Of a stretch of 64,000 bases of DNA, positions 10,368-22,167 are shown in pieces. Origin of the DNA: Brasenia schreberi. Its lineage: Eukaryota; Streptophyta; Magnoliopsida; Nymphaeales; Cabombaceae. The notes under the pieces are model-generated. The model was not told the DNA's origin. It made no database searches and saw nothing but the letters and a program-made list of their open reading frames with translations. Within the stretch, counting starts at the first letter, position 1. The number at the start of each line of letters is the position of its first letter. The DNA is taken from the NCBI GenBank assembly GCA_036023115.1, contig JAYKKT010000076.1:1116001-1180000 (forward strand). Direction: 5' to 3'. Position numbers and translations under genes: made by a program.

Positions 10368-12836
10368 AAGAAACACCCCATTTTGGTTTTTCCCTCAAAT
10401 TTTCTCGAGAATACACCATTTATTTCACAAAAACCCTGTTTTCTTTTTCCACAGGTGGGGATTTTTAGCAAAAGGGGGCTTTTCCTAGCTATTTCCCTAT
10501 ATGTATGATCATGCACGAACGACTCTTTGAATGCATGCATGAGAAAAATTTTATTTTTGGTTTTTGAGCCCGAAGAGAGCCTTTTGAGGCTGGTTGCTCC
10601 TAGCAGGTTTTTACCCATGTCTTTTTGACATTCGTGGGTTTTTCGAAAATTTCTTTTTGAAAAGGAACTCCTTTTAACTTGTATCGAAAAGGACTTCCAT
10701 TTTTCATACTTCCCTTCATTCGGGTTTCAATACCTGCTACTCAGTAGAGGTTTTTGGGTAGGAAAACTTGGAAAACATTTCAAAGTTCCATTTCCTACAA
10801 AACAGAGTCGAGTTCTCAAACAAAATGAAATCCAAATAAGCCGATTTTATTCGTACTTTAGGATTTTCGCAAATTTGAATCTTTTTCCTCGGGGATAAGC
10901 CGTAGGGATATGGGAAAGACATACCACGGTCCCTTCTGAAGCGTCCCGTGGTTTTAGGCAAAGAATCGGAAAATCGCTCTTTGGAGCTTTGGCTTTTTGT
11001 TTCTTTTTCATAGAGGGTCTCCCTTTGGGAGTATTTTTTTCATTAATCCCTCTTTTCTTTAAAGGAGAGCAGCTCTTTGGAGGAGTTTTTGTATTCCCTG
11101 TTTATGAAGGGAAGACCTCTTTGGGAGGAGTGTTTTTATATCTCCTTTTTCTTTTGAAACGAGAAGACCTCTTTCGGAGGAGTTTTTGTATTCCCTGTTT
11201 ATGAAGGGAAGACCACTTTCGGAGGAGTTTTTGCATTCTCGTTTTTTTTGTTTTCCTTTTGAAAACAACCAATTTTCCTTTTCGGAGAGAAAGTAGGATG
11301 GGGGAGGGCTTATCCCTTTGGTTACTCGATTCAAACGAGATCGTCCTATTTCTTAATAGCATCTGCTATTCGAAAATATTTTGATATTTTGAACAAGGCT
11401 TAATCTTGTAAGCCAGGGTTCTTTGAAATATAGCCAATTCATTTTTGGAAGACTCTACTTTTCGAAAAGTATAGATTCCTCCATTCGGGGTTATACAATC
11501 TACTTCGATCCTTCTTTCAAGAAGTTTCAAAGGAGGTCGATTTTTCAAAATCTTTTTGAAAAAGAATTCAGCATAAACCCTTTTGAATATTCGGGCATTT
11601 TCGGGGTTTTGCTAATTTCTTTCCACAATATCAACAAATTTCTAATTTTTGTTGCCCTTTCGAAGACATGGGGACATTTCTACTCGAGTTTGCCACCCTT
11701 TTGGGCTTTCTTCGGGGTGATATGATGCATGCTATGCACTCCATGTGATTTAAAATGGAAATACATGTTTTTATGCAATGATGAACACATGAAATGTATC
11801 TCACAAATCATGAAGGAGATGCGTTTACCATGGAAAGTGTCTAGGGGCTGTGTTTAAAAATGCCCCTAGCTTGATGGGAATTTCGCATGGCCATATGGTG
11901 AAGGGCCATGGTTTTTCAAAGGGATTTTGGATGGACAATGGTATGTTCATGTCCATGCACTTCCATGGTTTTTCTAACATGATCATGATACTTTTTGCTC
12001 AAGGATGGGAAACATAACCAGCCCTAAGTGATCGTCATGGCCATCAGGTTTTAGTTTTGACATGGTCTCCATATTTCATCGTGAGATTCATGTTCTTTAT
12101 CCTAACACAATCAAGGTTTTTATATAAACCAGAAGTTGAAGAAAATCTTTCTTTTCAAAGCCATGAAAGGTTTTTGTGAAATGTGTAACCCTTTTTCAAG
12201 ATTCTCATTTCCTTTTTTAAAATTTGCCTCGAAGGTGTTGGTTTTGATTTGTATGGAGACATGCCTATGAAGGCTCGATACTTAGGGGGTCGACTCTTAT
12301 TGCCCCTTTGGTTTTGCAAAACCCTGAATTCGATTTCTAGAATGATGTCTAGACTCGATGCATATGAATGATTTCAAAGTGTAATGCATGATGCTTATGC
12401 ACACACTATGGGTTAACTTATTTCTAAAAATCCCCAATTTTCCATAAGTTAAGGATTTTTGCGAAGTTCAGGAAGCTTGGAGGTGTTTATTCCTCCTTGC
12501 TTTGGTGATTCTCGAGCTTTTCATTTTTGAAAAAGCTCTAGGCAAAAGGGTAGATAGGACCAGCTTTTTGCACACTTGGTTTCAGGGAGTATATATAATT
12601 TTCGAAAGCATTTTTACAATTTTTCGAAAATGGGCTTTGTACATGGCCAAAGGCTTTTGGAAATAAATTTCTTTTTGTAATTTTCGTTTTTCCAAATGTT
12701 TTTGAGATTTTGAGAGTTTTCAACTTTTTTTGTCTTTTTCAAAAGTAGGGATCTTCCATTGAACCTTCAAAGAAAACATTCATGAATCAGACTCTAATCA
12801 GATAGGTCTAAGACATGGGTTTCGGTTTTAGAGGTT
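10368..12836 (-). other. E2 interior: 3' noncoding region and pol relics
   Basis: No open retroelement frame remains. About 10400-11550 aligns with the 3' noncoding region of E4 and E1, including the ACCACGG/CCGTGGT inverted repeat at 10923-10952. About 11800-12120 aligns at nucleotide level with host A integrase (4790-5040), for example the shared CATGGTGAA-GGCCATGG and AACATAACCAGC phrases, but is full of stops and indels. A short piece near 12285-12310 resembles the RT/RNase H boundary (host A 6430-6460). About 12440-12775 resembles the start of ORF2. The order matches an autonomous element, so this is a decayed pol with large deletions. Confidence 0.75.
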
Positions 12837-14236
12837 CTACAAGGCACCCTTGACCCAGATGGTCTTAGGTGGCGGCTCTGGTGGTATGGGTGGGCTGTAG
12901 CCCAGTCCATATCGTTCCCTATTGGTTCTTGGTAGGACAGGCTCAAGCCTACCTTGGTTTCGGGTTCCCAGGCCCGCGTAGGGTTTATATCCCATATTCA
13001 GAATCATGTTCCAAGACTTTTTGCTTTTCGAAAAGTTTTGGTATAAATCATGGTCATGGAACATGGAATCGTCCATGTTGGGGATATATACCCTTTTGGA
13101 TATCGGGAGTTTGGATTCCGGGGTGATGGAAGACTTGGGCTTCCATACAAACCTGGTTTGGGAGACTTTGCCCTCAAGGAAAGCCAAGCTTGGTTCCTTG
13201 AGGAGTTTTGGACATAGCAGGGTTATGGAAAACTTATGGTTCCATACCCCATTTTGGGAAAAATTTACTTCAAGGGGAGCCATGCAAGGTCCCTTGAAGT
13301 TTTTGACTTGGTCCCTAGGTTCAACTCGTGGTGCCCCTAGGGATTGATTTTTTTGTTTTAAAGCCATAGCCTTGGCTCCAGGGCACAAGACTAGGCTCGA
13401 AGAAGTGGGTTTTTCTGTGGTAGGGTTATGAGCTCCTAAGATGTCGATGCTGCATTAGGGGTCTCCATGTCTACCATTTTCGGAACTTCTTTTTGTTTTT
13501 GAAATTCCTTTGAATGGTGCACGACAGTTGGCGCACCTTGAAAATCCTCAAGTTTTGGCACAGTTTGTGGGTTTGTGTGTGCAAAGGGGTTATCCAATGC
13601 ATCTGATGACCCTACATGAAGAAGAGAGTCTTGAGAAGGATGGGTTTCAGGCATACCTCTTTGTGGCTTGTCTACCTTTTCAGGGTGAGAGCAAGCCGAT
13701 TTCCCGGGTAACTCTGTTTTGAGCCCCCGGGGTTTAACGAGGCGTTTCCTTTCGAAACCTTCCTGTTTTTCACTCTCGTTCCTTTGTAGGGTGTGGACTT
13801 CATGTCCCACTGTATGTGTGTGCCTAGACTTAGGACTTGAAGTTTTCGAAATTCTAAAATTTTGTTTTTCAATTTTTTGGTCTTTTTCCAAATTTTCAAG
13901 ATTTTTTTGGTTTTTTGAAATAGAAAAATCTTTTTTTGGTTTTTCTATGGATTTTGAAAAGCTTGAAGTTGTAGGAGTGGACGACTTATCCCTTTGCCGG
14001 GATTTGTCTCTAATCTCCAATCCATCGTTGAGTTTGAGATCGGTTTTCAATTCACGATCTGTATGTGCCCTTGAAGAGCTGCTATGTGATCGATGGGCTT
14101 TAAGCTCCTTGCTTAAAGCATCCATCTTTTGAAATATTTTTTCAATCTCATCGAGCTCTCTTTGGGCTTTATCTGATTTGAAAACCTCTTTTAGTTTACT
14201 CAACGAAGATTTTTGTAGCTTTCTATCCATTTTCAT
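12837..14236 (-). pseudogene. E2 gag/G-patch-like ORF, frameshifted
   Basis: Same gene as the intact 468-codon ORF of E7 (46312-47718), about 97% alike by eye. It starts at the ATG at 14236, about 95 nt after the primer binding site. The first 266 codons are open to a stop at 13436. Comparison with E7 (GATGCATGC there, GATGCTGC here, near 13447) shows a single-base deletion; the remaining ~183 codons are open in the next frame down to 12837. The N-terminus is predicted coiled coil, the middle is rich in Lys, Ser and Glu, and the C-terminus carries a G-patch-like motif. Function unknown; the best guess is a Gag-like or RNA-binding role. Confidence 0.85.
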
Positions 14237-14331
14237 GCAATTTTCCTAAGTATGCACGATTTTTGAAAAAACACTCTTTTTTTCGAAAAATTGAGTATAA
14301 CTCGTTTGTTTGAAGTCTGCTTAAGTCCCGG

Positions 14332-14349
14332 GTCCCACCGGGCGTGCCA
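14332..14349 (-). promoter_or_regulatory. Primer binding site of E2
   Basis: Minus strand TGGCACGCCCGGTGGGAC, 4 nt from the LTR end. The complement ends in CCA and has a T-arm-like GTCCCACC, as expected for a tRNA 3' end. I could not assign the tRNA. Confidence 0.85.
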
Positions 14350-14353
14350 AATC

Positions 14354-17300
14354 TGTAGACACCGAAAATTTTCACTTACGGGTTCTTAGGCTTGAAGTGA
14401 ACCTTTTCGCAATCTACTTCGCTTTATGGGCGTGCCAGCTAGTTTACTTTAACTAGCAAAGTATGTTTTGAAAATAATCTGACTTTTGAAAGGCGATTGT
14501 AGGCAAGCGGGATTTTTATGTCGCAGACCTTCTTGCACCGATGCGCAAGGGTTAGTCTGTACGCTTAGAGACTTCGTTTTGAAACAAGTTTAACTCAAAA
14601 TATATTTTGAATGAAGAAGTGTTTTAAAACCTTTTGAAAACCATGCATTTGGGCGATTTTGACTTTGTAAGGGTTGGACGACCCTAAGTCTTGCACGATT
14701 TGATTCGGGTTTGTACGATTCTCAGATTTTAGATCACGTGGATTTGCACGTGCCTAAGTCTTTCTTTTTATCCCTTTATGGGCCACCTAGGTGTGTGTTA
14801 TGAACACTCCACTACATGGGGCGAATTTGAGCGGGAGTACGGGGCTTGCTTCGATGCAATATGCGTCCTACCTCGTGGTATGGCATAGATGCAATGCAAA
14901 CTCACGCTACTCCAAAGGGAAAACCCGAAATTAAAAGACAATGCCGAAGGGAAATTGCCGAAGGGAAATGACTTGTAAAGTAAATAGCCGAAGGGAAATG
15001 ACTTGTAAAGTAAATAGTGGAAGGGGAAATATGGCTATATCTTAAGAGCGGAAAGGCTCAATTGTGTAAGTGTGTGTCGTGTATATATTGAAAGACAACG
15101 CACACAACTTGAACCTTAAAACCCGAATCTTAAAGACGTAGCCGAAAGAAATACTTTATATAGAGTATATGTAGGGGCCCTTACTTGGGTCTTGTAAATA
15201 AGAGCGAAGGCTCAATGTGTGTGCGTGCTTGAATTGAAAGACTTACACACACGACATGAAATGAAACCCAAATATAAATTGCAGTATGCCTTGACTAAGG
15301 TCTTGGGAGTAAGAGCGAAAGCTCAATGTGTGTGAGTGTAGAATTGAAGTACTACGCACACGACATAAATGAAACCCAAATATAACTGCAATAAGGCCTT
15401 TACTAAGGTCTTGGGAGTAAGAGCGAAGGCTCAATGTGTGTGCGTGTGGAAAATGGAAAGACAACACACACGACTTAAATAAAAACCCCCTTGACTTAAA
15501 ATATATAAATATAACGATATATTAAGGGCTTGTTAGGCCCGTGTGTGTGCAAGAAGTGTACGACTAAGAGCGAAAAGGCTCAAGTGCGTGTGTGTGTGGG
15601 TGTGTCAAACCACGTTATTACAATCGGGGGGAGACGAAGCTCCTTTACTACAACCCCGTATCAAAATTTAATAAAACACCAAATGTAAGGACTTACAACT
15701 CACCTAGCCCGCTATGTGGGGTGTGTCTAGGACGCGTACGCCTTGCGTGTGGAGCCCGGATCACATGGAAGTGGAACCGGCTAGCTTGGAGGTGTTTGAG
15801 AACCTTTGAGGACTTGGGAGAGGTGTTTGAGTAGGCTTTGTATGGGCCTGGTTTTGGGCTTTGTATGGGCCTGGTTTGGGATGACTCGAGTTGGGTTCTA
15901 GGGGAGCTTGGGGCAACTCGGGCTATCTTGGTGCAGCCCGGGGTTTTGCCTTGCAAGGGGGTGCCTTAGGATGACTCGAGCCAAAGTGGTTCGAGTTAGG
16001 TTTTTAGGGGAAACCCTAACTAGGTTAGGTTCAGTCAGTCAAGGCCAAGGCAGGCCGGACAGGGCTGAGCTAGGGCTCGGCCTGGCTGGGTGGAGTCATG
16101 GCTAGAGGTAGGTGGGTTCAAGGAAACGGCCTGCCTTGTGGCAGGCCGGAGCTTTAGTGATGTGGATGATACACGGCCTGCCCCAGCAGGCCGTGGGCTT
16201 GGGGGTGAAGGAAGGGACACGGCCTGCACTAGCAGGCCGTGGGGTTTCTAGGGAGATGTGGCCTGCCGAGTGGCAGGCCCTGCCCTTGGTAAAGGAGGGG
16301 AAGCCCGGCCTGCACTAGCATGCCGTGGGCTTGTAGGGAGAGGGAAGGGACACGGCCTGCACTAGCAGGCCGTGGGGTTTCTAGGGAGATGTGGCCTGCC
16401 GAGTGGCAGGCCCTGCCCTTGGTAAAGGAGGGGAAGCCCGGCCTGCACTACAGGCCGTGGGCTTGTAGGGAGAGGGCCTGTCGAGTGGCAGGCCTTTGCG
16501 GGTTTTCGGTAAGAAGTGACCTGCCGAGTGGCAGGCCCTGGCTGGGTTTAGATGAGGCACGGCCTGCACCAGCAGGCCGTGGGTTTATTAAAGGGAATGG
16601 CCTGCCAAGGAGCAGGCCATTGGGTTTGGTTTGGGGCAAGGGATGGTGGCGAAGTGGGTTTCGGTTAAAGGCAGGTTAGGGGCGGCGGTTTGTAGGTGGT
16701 GGTAGGCTAGTCGAGGTAGGTGAGGTGTAGGTGGAGTTGGGTGGTTAAGGGCAGGTGGTGGTAGGCTTAGGTAGTGCAGGTCAGGGTGGGTTTTGGTTGA
16801 GGCGGTGATAGGTAGGTTCGGCCAGGCTGCGGCCGGTGGTGGGGGCGGCGACTAAGGGATGTTGGTTGGTGGCGAGGTGGGGTTCGGCCAGCTAGGGCAG
16901 GTCGGTTGGGAAAGGGGTTTTGTGAAGTTCGGCCAGCACTTGGCTGGACTTACTTGGGGCGGTTTAGGGTCAGTTAGGTGTAGGTGGGTTCATATGGGTT
17001 AGGTTTAGAAGGGTAAAGAGAAGGGCTAGGTTTAGTTTGAGGCTTACCTTAGGTGCAGCCCACTAGGTCCAGCCACCTCCAATCGGTCCAGCCCACTTCC
17101 ACGCCCGCGGTCCACCTCTTGGTGCAGCTAGGCTCGAGTTGGTGCAGCCCCCTTGATCTAGCCTTGGCCAACATGGCTCAAGCCCACTTCACTCATGAGC
17201 CCACATGGCTAGGTTTATCACTCCCTCTCTCTCCTCCCAAGTATTTGCATGAACCCTTTACATGGACCCCCTCACCTCTATTTATAGAGATCTGAGGTGG

Positions 17301-17946
17301 GTCTTGGATTTGGGTTTGGGTTTGGGGTTTGGATCCATACCCAAATCCAAACACTATTTGGATCTGGATATTGGATCTCGGATATTTTGAGATCTGTATC
17401 CGATCCAAACCCAATATTTTTATGGATACGGATCTGGATATTTTGATTCAGATCCGATCCAATCCAAACACTATTTGGATCCAATCCAAATCCAAACACT
17501 ATTTGGATCGACCCAAACACTATTTGGATTGGCCCAAATCCAAACACTATTCATTACATGGATTTGGATCTGGATATATATGGTCCAGATCCAAATCATA
17601 ATTTCTTCGGACAGTCCTTCTTGGCTTCTTGAGGCGAACGATCTGTGCGGGCACTGGCTTCATCAGCGCTCCGTCTGGTGCTGGGTTTTCCCCAACTTTG
17701 TCGTTCGGACTCCGTTTCGCCGTTCTGGACTCCGTTGAGCTTTTCATCAAATGGGCTCTGCTTTCTTTTGTTTTTTTATCAGGGAGTGGCTTCTGAAGCT
17801 CTGGGCTTGAATCCTCTTCGGGCCTAGGGTCTTCTTTTGCCTTCTGTACCTGTTTTCACATTTCAAAACAGGTCGTCGTTTTGGCTCAAATGAGCTTTTT
17901 GGTGTTTCGAGAGTTTTTGAAAAATAGAAGATTTGGGGTGTTTACA
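14354..17946 (-). repeat. 5' LTR of E2
   Basis: A near-identical copy of 6727-10320, one base shorter (CACTAGCAGG there, CACTACAGG here near 16450). It contains TATA at 17286-17279, hairpin array 16126-16618, ~110-bp repeats 15047-15477, 36-nt hairpin 14524-14559, stem-loop 14438-14457 and primer-site mimic 14428-14437. Confidence 0.95.
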
Positions 17947-17951
17947 ACGTG
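17947..17951. repeat. Target site duplication of E2 (ACGTG)
   Basis: Exact match to 6722-6726 on the other side of E2. It proves that the two LTRs and interior entered as one unit. Confidence 0.95.
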
Positions 17952-18201
17952 ACCCAAGGTATGGTAAAAGCAGTTTTAGCCTAGTCTCTTGGGGCTAATT
18001 TGATTTGATTATAACCCGAGTAGACATTCATAAAGGAAAACATTTCATGATTTGCAGTACTGTCGACTATCAAATCAATATTTGGCAAAGGGAAGTTATC
18101 CTTTGGCGTGGCTTTGTTCAAATTTCTGAAATCAATGCAAATTCAAATTTTCCCATTGGATTTTCGAACTACAATAATGTTGGAAAGCCAATCAGAATAC
18201 G
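17952..18201 (-). pseudogene. Host A reverse transcriptase, middle piece
   Basis: Continues host A pol after E2. On the minus strand it encodes the RT region equivalent to VVRKTNGKIRICIDFRNLN through the FMDGYSG segment of E4 (34050-34240), with substitutions and stops. It ends at the ATACG duplication, where solo LTR E3 is inserted. Confidence 0.85.
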
Positions 18202-21200
18202 TGTAAACACCCCGAAATCCCACGAATTTCTCAAAATCCATCTGGTTTTATACAAGCAGCCCCAAAGGGCCATTTTGAGTTTGGAAACCCAGGAGCCTTC
18301 CAAACAATCCTGTACATATGTTTTAAACTATATCTTTCAAAAACATACGATATGGCTTTTGAAAACCCTTTTAAAACATGTTTTGAAACCCCGAAGTGGC
18401 TTGGCCCGATCAAGACAGGACCAGGAGGAACAAGAAGAGCCCGGAACCGGAGCACCTGTCGAGCCCGGCGCAGCAACTCTTGTATCTGATTCACACCCCA
18501 GGATCTCGAACGTCCAAGACCCTGTTCTTATCAAAATAGCATTTGAAGTCATCTCCGGAAGGCAGAAACGGAGGCGGACGACCATGTTGGCGAAGACCCA
18601 ACGCAGACGGAGTACTGATGCTCTCAGGCCCCGCACGAATCGTCCATTTCGAACCCAGCTCGAAGGAGTCAGAGTTCAGTTTGGATTGGATCTGGACCAT
18701 ATATATCCAGATTCCAATCCAAACCCATATGTGGACTTCGATTTGGATTTGGATCCAGAGATCCAATCCAATATCCATATCCATGGCCCACATCACCTTC
18801 TCATAAATGGAGGTGGGGCCCACTTGAAATTCACGTGGGATATTGGGCATGAGAGAGAGTGGGGGTGAAAAATATCAAGAGTGTTGTATTCAGCTTGACT
18901 TGTGTGTCAAGTTTGGGTTAATCATGTGGGTTAGCCTAATTGAGTGGGTTTAAGCTTGTAATTAGCTAAAACCTAACCTAGGGCTGCACCAACATGGGGT
19001 GATCAAGGTCTATGGGCCGTGCTAAGGGAGCTCCCTCACCTAAACCTAACCCAAAATGACTAATCCTAGCCTAAACCCCTAATCCATCCCTAATCTGAAC
19101 CTAATCACCTAACCCACTTCCCTAATCCCGGCCTAATCCCAACCTAATCGCCTAACCCACTTCCCTAATCCTTCCCTAAACCTAGATTAATTTCCCTAAT
19201 CCTAGCCTAAACCTAGCCTAATCACCTAACCTAGCTCACTAAACCTCACCCTAAAACCCAACCACCTAACCTAGCCCTAAACCCCTAAACCACCCTTAGC
19301 CCACGATTTACCCAAACCCCTAGTTTTAAAATATCTGGCCCAACCCCATCCAGCCCACCTTATCTACATACCACCCTACCTAAACCACCTAACCACTACC
19401 CACAGCCCAGCCCTAACCGACCTACCCATCCCCTATTTAAACCCCCCTCATTGTGGGCGGGTTTTCTAAGTGGGAACCACTCTACCTCACCCAGCCGGGC
19501 CCTCTCCTTCTCCCATCTCTCACCCAGCCGGGACAACTCCCCACCTTGGCCTGCTCCAGCTGCTCCACCAGCCGCCACCTGCTCCGCCACCTTCCCTCTT
19601 CCATCCACCACCACCACCCCTCAGCCGGACGCCATCATCTTCCCCCAACCGAACCAGCCGACAGCCACCTGCCCGCCACTCTCCCACTTCATCCGCCACT
19701 TCTCCCCATTCGGTAAGTACCCTGCACCTCACCTAGCCCCCTTCTCTACCACCTCTCCACTCTTAGCCAACCATCCTCCCTTCAGCTCAGCCCCTTTGCC
19801 GCCACCACCTAAACCTAGCCGAACCTAGTATAACCCAAGCTGCTGGCCACTACTTAGCCACCATCTCCCATTCGGCCAACCCCCCTAGGTGTCTTACTCG
19901 GCCCTCCCACCAGCTCACCTTTTAGGTCCAGTTTCCCTAAACTCCCAACTCCCCCAGTGACCCTAAGAACCCACTCATTCAGCCATTTAAACCCCTTTAC
20001 CTTGAGGTGCCATCTACTTGCCGCCGGCCACCTCCGAGGCGCCTATCCCGCGCCCCACTTGCAGCCGGCCAGCACCCTTGATCACCTACCTTCGCGGAGC
20101 TCCCACTTGCAGCCCAAGGCCAAGCCCACGCTCAAGCAAGACCTCTACGGACCAGCTACTCGTAAGTGTCTAAACTCGGTCTTTAGTCGTACACTTGCTT
20201 GAAATTCAATTTGATACGGGGTTGTAATAACGGAGCATAGTCTCCCCCCGCTTGTAATAACGTGGCTTGGCACAACCACACACGTGCACTCTCTTAGTCG
20301 TGCACAATTTTGAACACACACAGGCCTAATCAGCCCCTAATATATAAGTGTATATATACTTTCATTTTCGAAGGGTTTTGTTTAAGTTGGGTGCGTTGTC
20401 TTTCAATTCAAGCACTCTCACACACATTGAGCTTTCGCTCTTATTTGAAAGACCCAAGTAAGGGCCGACCTATACTATTTGGGTTTCATTTCATGTCGTG
20501 TGAGTAAGTCTTTCAATTCAAGCACTCTCACACACATTGAGCCTTCGCTCTTACTCCCAAGACCTTAGTAAAGGCCTTATTGCAGTTATATTTGGGTTTC
20601 ATTTATGTCGTGTGTGTAGTACTTCAATTCAAGCACTCTCACACACATTGAGCCTTCGCTCTTACTCCCAAGACCTTAGTCAAGGCCATACTGCAATTTA
20701 TATTTGGGTTTAATTTCATGTCGTGTGTGTAAGTCTTTCAATTCAAGCACGCACCCACATTGAGCCTTCGCTCTTATTTGCAAGACCCGAGTAAGGGCTC
20801 ATATACATAAGATATATACATATTTCCCTTCGGTTATTTCCCTTCGGTTATTTCCCTTCAGTATTGTCTTTACATTTCGGGTTTTCCCTTTGGAGTAGCG
20901 TGAGTTTGCATTGCATCTACGCCATACCACGAGGTAGGACGCATATTGCATCGAAGCAAGCCCCGCTCGAATTCGCCCATGTAGTGGAGTGTTCATAACA
21001 CACAAACTAGGCGACCCAAAAAGGGATAAAAGAAAAGACTTAGGCACGTGCAAATCCACGTGATCTAAAACATGCCATCGCATCTTAAAGACCCGAAATA
21101 GACACCTCGAACCGTTTCGTAGACTTTCTCTCCAAAACTCGATTTTTTGCAAAAGCGTACAGACTGACCCTTGCGCATCGGTGCAAGAAGGTCTGCGACG

Positions 21201-21377
21201 ACAAGAGCTCACTTGCTCACAGTCGCCACGTTTAGAAGTTAGTGTTAAATATATCTTCGCTAGCTTAAGTAAGCTAGCTGGCACGCCCTATTTGTATACA
21301 TAGGCCTTAGACGCACGATAAGATCCACTCCAAGCCACGAAAGAGGCGAAGAGGCGGGGATTTTTCGCGCGTCTACA
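18202..21377 (+). mobile_element. E3: solo LTR (3.18 kb)
   Basis: Begins TGTAAACACC and ends GCGCGTCTACA, flanked by the perfect 5-bp duplication ATACG (18197-18201 and 21378-21382). There is no internal domain, so the element was reduced by recombination between its LTRs. It belongs with the LTR of E6 (55560). Contents: TATATA-containing palindrome near 18690, degenerate TATA (CATAAATGG) near 18804, CCTAA-rich leader 18980-19440, C-rich stretch 19440-20160, GGGGTTGTAATAACGG block near 20217, ~110-bp repeats 20390-20800, 36-nt hairpin 21160-21195, stem-loop 21259-21278 and primer-site mimic 21279-21288. Confidence 0.95.
21160..21195 (+). other. Conserved 36-nt hairpin in LTR (reference copy)
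   Basis: CAGAC and GTCTG form an outer stem around TGACC, an inner stem CTTGCGC/GTGCAAG with an ATCG loop, and AAG. Copies: 6897-6932, 14524-14559, 25309-25344, 29572-29607, 41125-41160, 48004-48039, 51283-51318 (inner stem decayed), 55094-55129, 58859-58894. Host A's copy has GAAAC/GTTTC outside and CTTGAGC/GTTCAAG inside, i.e. paired changes. It lies near the LTR 3' end, probably in U5 RNA. Confidence 0.7.
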
Positions 21378-21382
21378 ATACG

Positions 21383-22140
21383 CAATGGGTTTTATAAAAC
21401 CAGCTTTAAGCAAATTTTCTAAACTCTCTTTCACTTGCGAGTGTATATTCGGATGAATCTTTCTAAGCTTTTGTTTTATGGGTTTTGAATCTAGATTTAG
21501 GAGAAGACAATGCCCTACCACTTTTGGGTCTATACCTGGCATGTCTTCGTAAGTTCATGCGAACACATCGATATAGGTTTTCAAGAATGCAATGAATGAT
21601 GCTTGTTTATGCTCATGCAAACATGCGCCTATCTTAATGTGTTTGGGTTTTGACTCACTCCCTAAGTTGATTTCTATGAAATCCCCTCCTATAGAATTCA
21701 AAGGTTTTTCTAAATCAAGGATTTTGTTAAACTCGGGGAGCTCGGAGGTTTGATCCTCCTCAAGGAGAAGGGGATCCTCCTCCATGCTTTGATCATTCTC
21801 GAGAATTCTAGATCCTAGGGAATTTGGCTTTGATGCATGATTTTTGCAAACACCTGGTTTTTGAATTTCTACAGGTTTTGAAGATTTTGGTCCTGTTATT
21901 AAGACGATTTTTTCTTCAAAAGCCTTGGTTTTTTCCAAATTTTCACCAGGAGCTGGTATATACAAGGTTTTGTTTTTGGAATTTTCTAATTTTTTGATTT
22001 TTTTGGTTTTTTGCAAAGAAAGGATATTTGGAGAAATACAAACTATAACTTTTTTGGATTTTTTGCAAATTTCTAATGTTTTTAGATTTTGAGATTTTTC
22101 CATTTGTTTTTGGATTTTTGGTTAAGGAGGGATCTTCCAT
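21383..22140 (-). pseudogene. Host A ORF2 start and RT N-terminus
   Basis: On the minus strand ORF2 starts at an ATG at 22140 (MEDPSL...), 27 nt after the ORF1 stop. A frameshift near 22080 moves it into the frame that stays open 22103-21555: a Lys-rich linker, then the acidic EEDQTSELPEFNKILDLEKP segment and the VDAD/KPIKQKLRKIHP entry to RT. A stop follows at about 21555, and the RT core continues to 21378, where the solo LTR interrupts it. The linker is the poorly conserved region between protease and RT. Confidence 0.8.
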
Positions 22141-22167
22141 TATACCTACAAAGGAAAATGCCACAAA

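Larger units (their letters stand above)
6727..17946 (-). mobile_element. E2: complete non-autonomous LARD-like Ty3/gypsy element
   Basis: An 11.2-kb insertion on the minus strand with two LTRs of 3594 and 3593 bp, a primer binding site beside the right LTR, a polypurine tract beside the left LTR, and a perfect 5-bp target duplication ACGTG (6722-6726 and 17947-17951). The interior is only 4.03 kb and has no usable RT, RNase H or integrase. It encodes one gag/G-patch-like ORF, broken by a one-base deletion in this copy. The LTRs differ by roughly a dozen substitutions and one base of length (count by eye), so insertion is recent relative to its surroundings. It must have been mobilised by enzymes from another element. 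Confidence 0.95.

Noticed and set aside
13719..14132. 137-codon plus-strand open frame over the E2 ORF (also 47195-47614)
   Set aside because: Antisense shadow of the conserved minus-strand ORF; Phe/Leu/Ser-rich as expected from the complement of Lys/Glu-rich codons.
18005..18868. 287-codon open frame on the plus strand
   Set aside because: Runs antisense through host A RT and across the insertion point into E3; a chance fusion.
19451..19828. Pro/Ser-rich open frames in C-rich LTR stretches (also 28014, 39822, 56678)
   Set aside because: Low-complexity C-rich leader DNA open in several frames; not conserved as protein among the LTRs.
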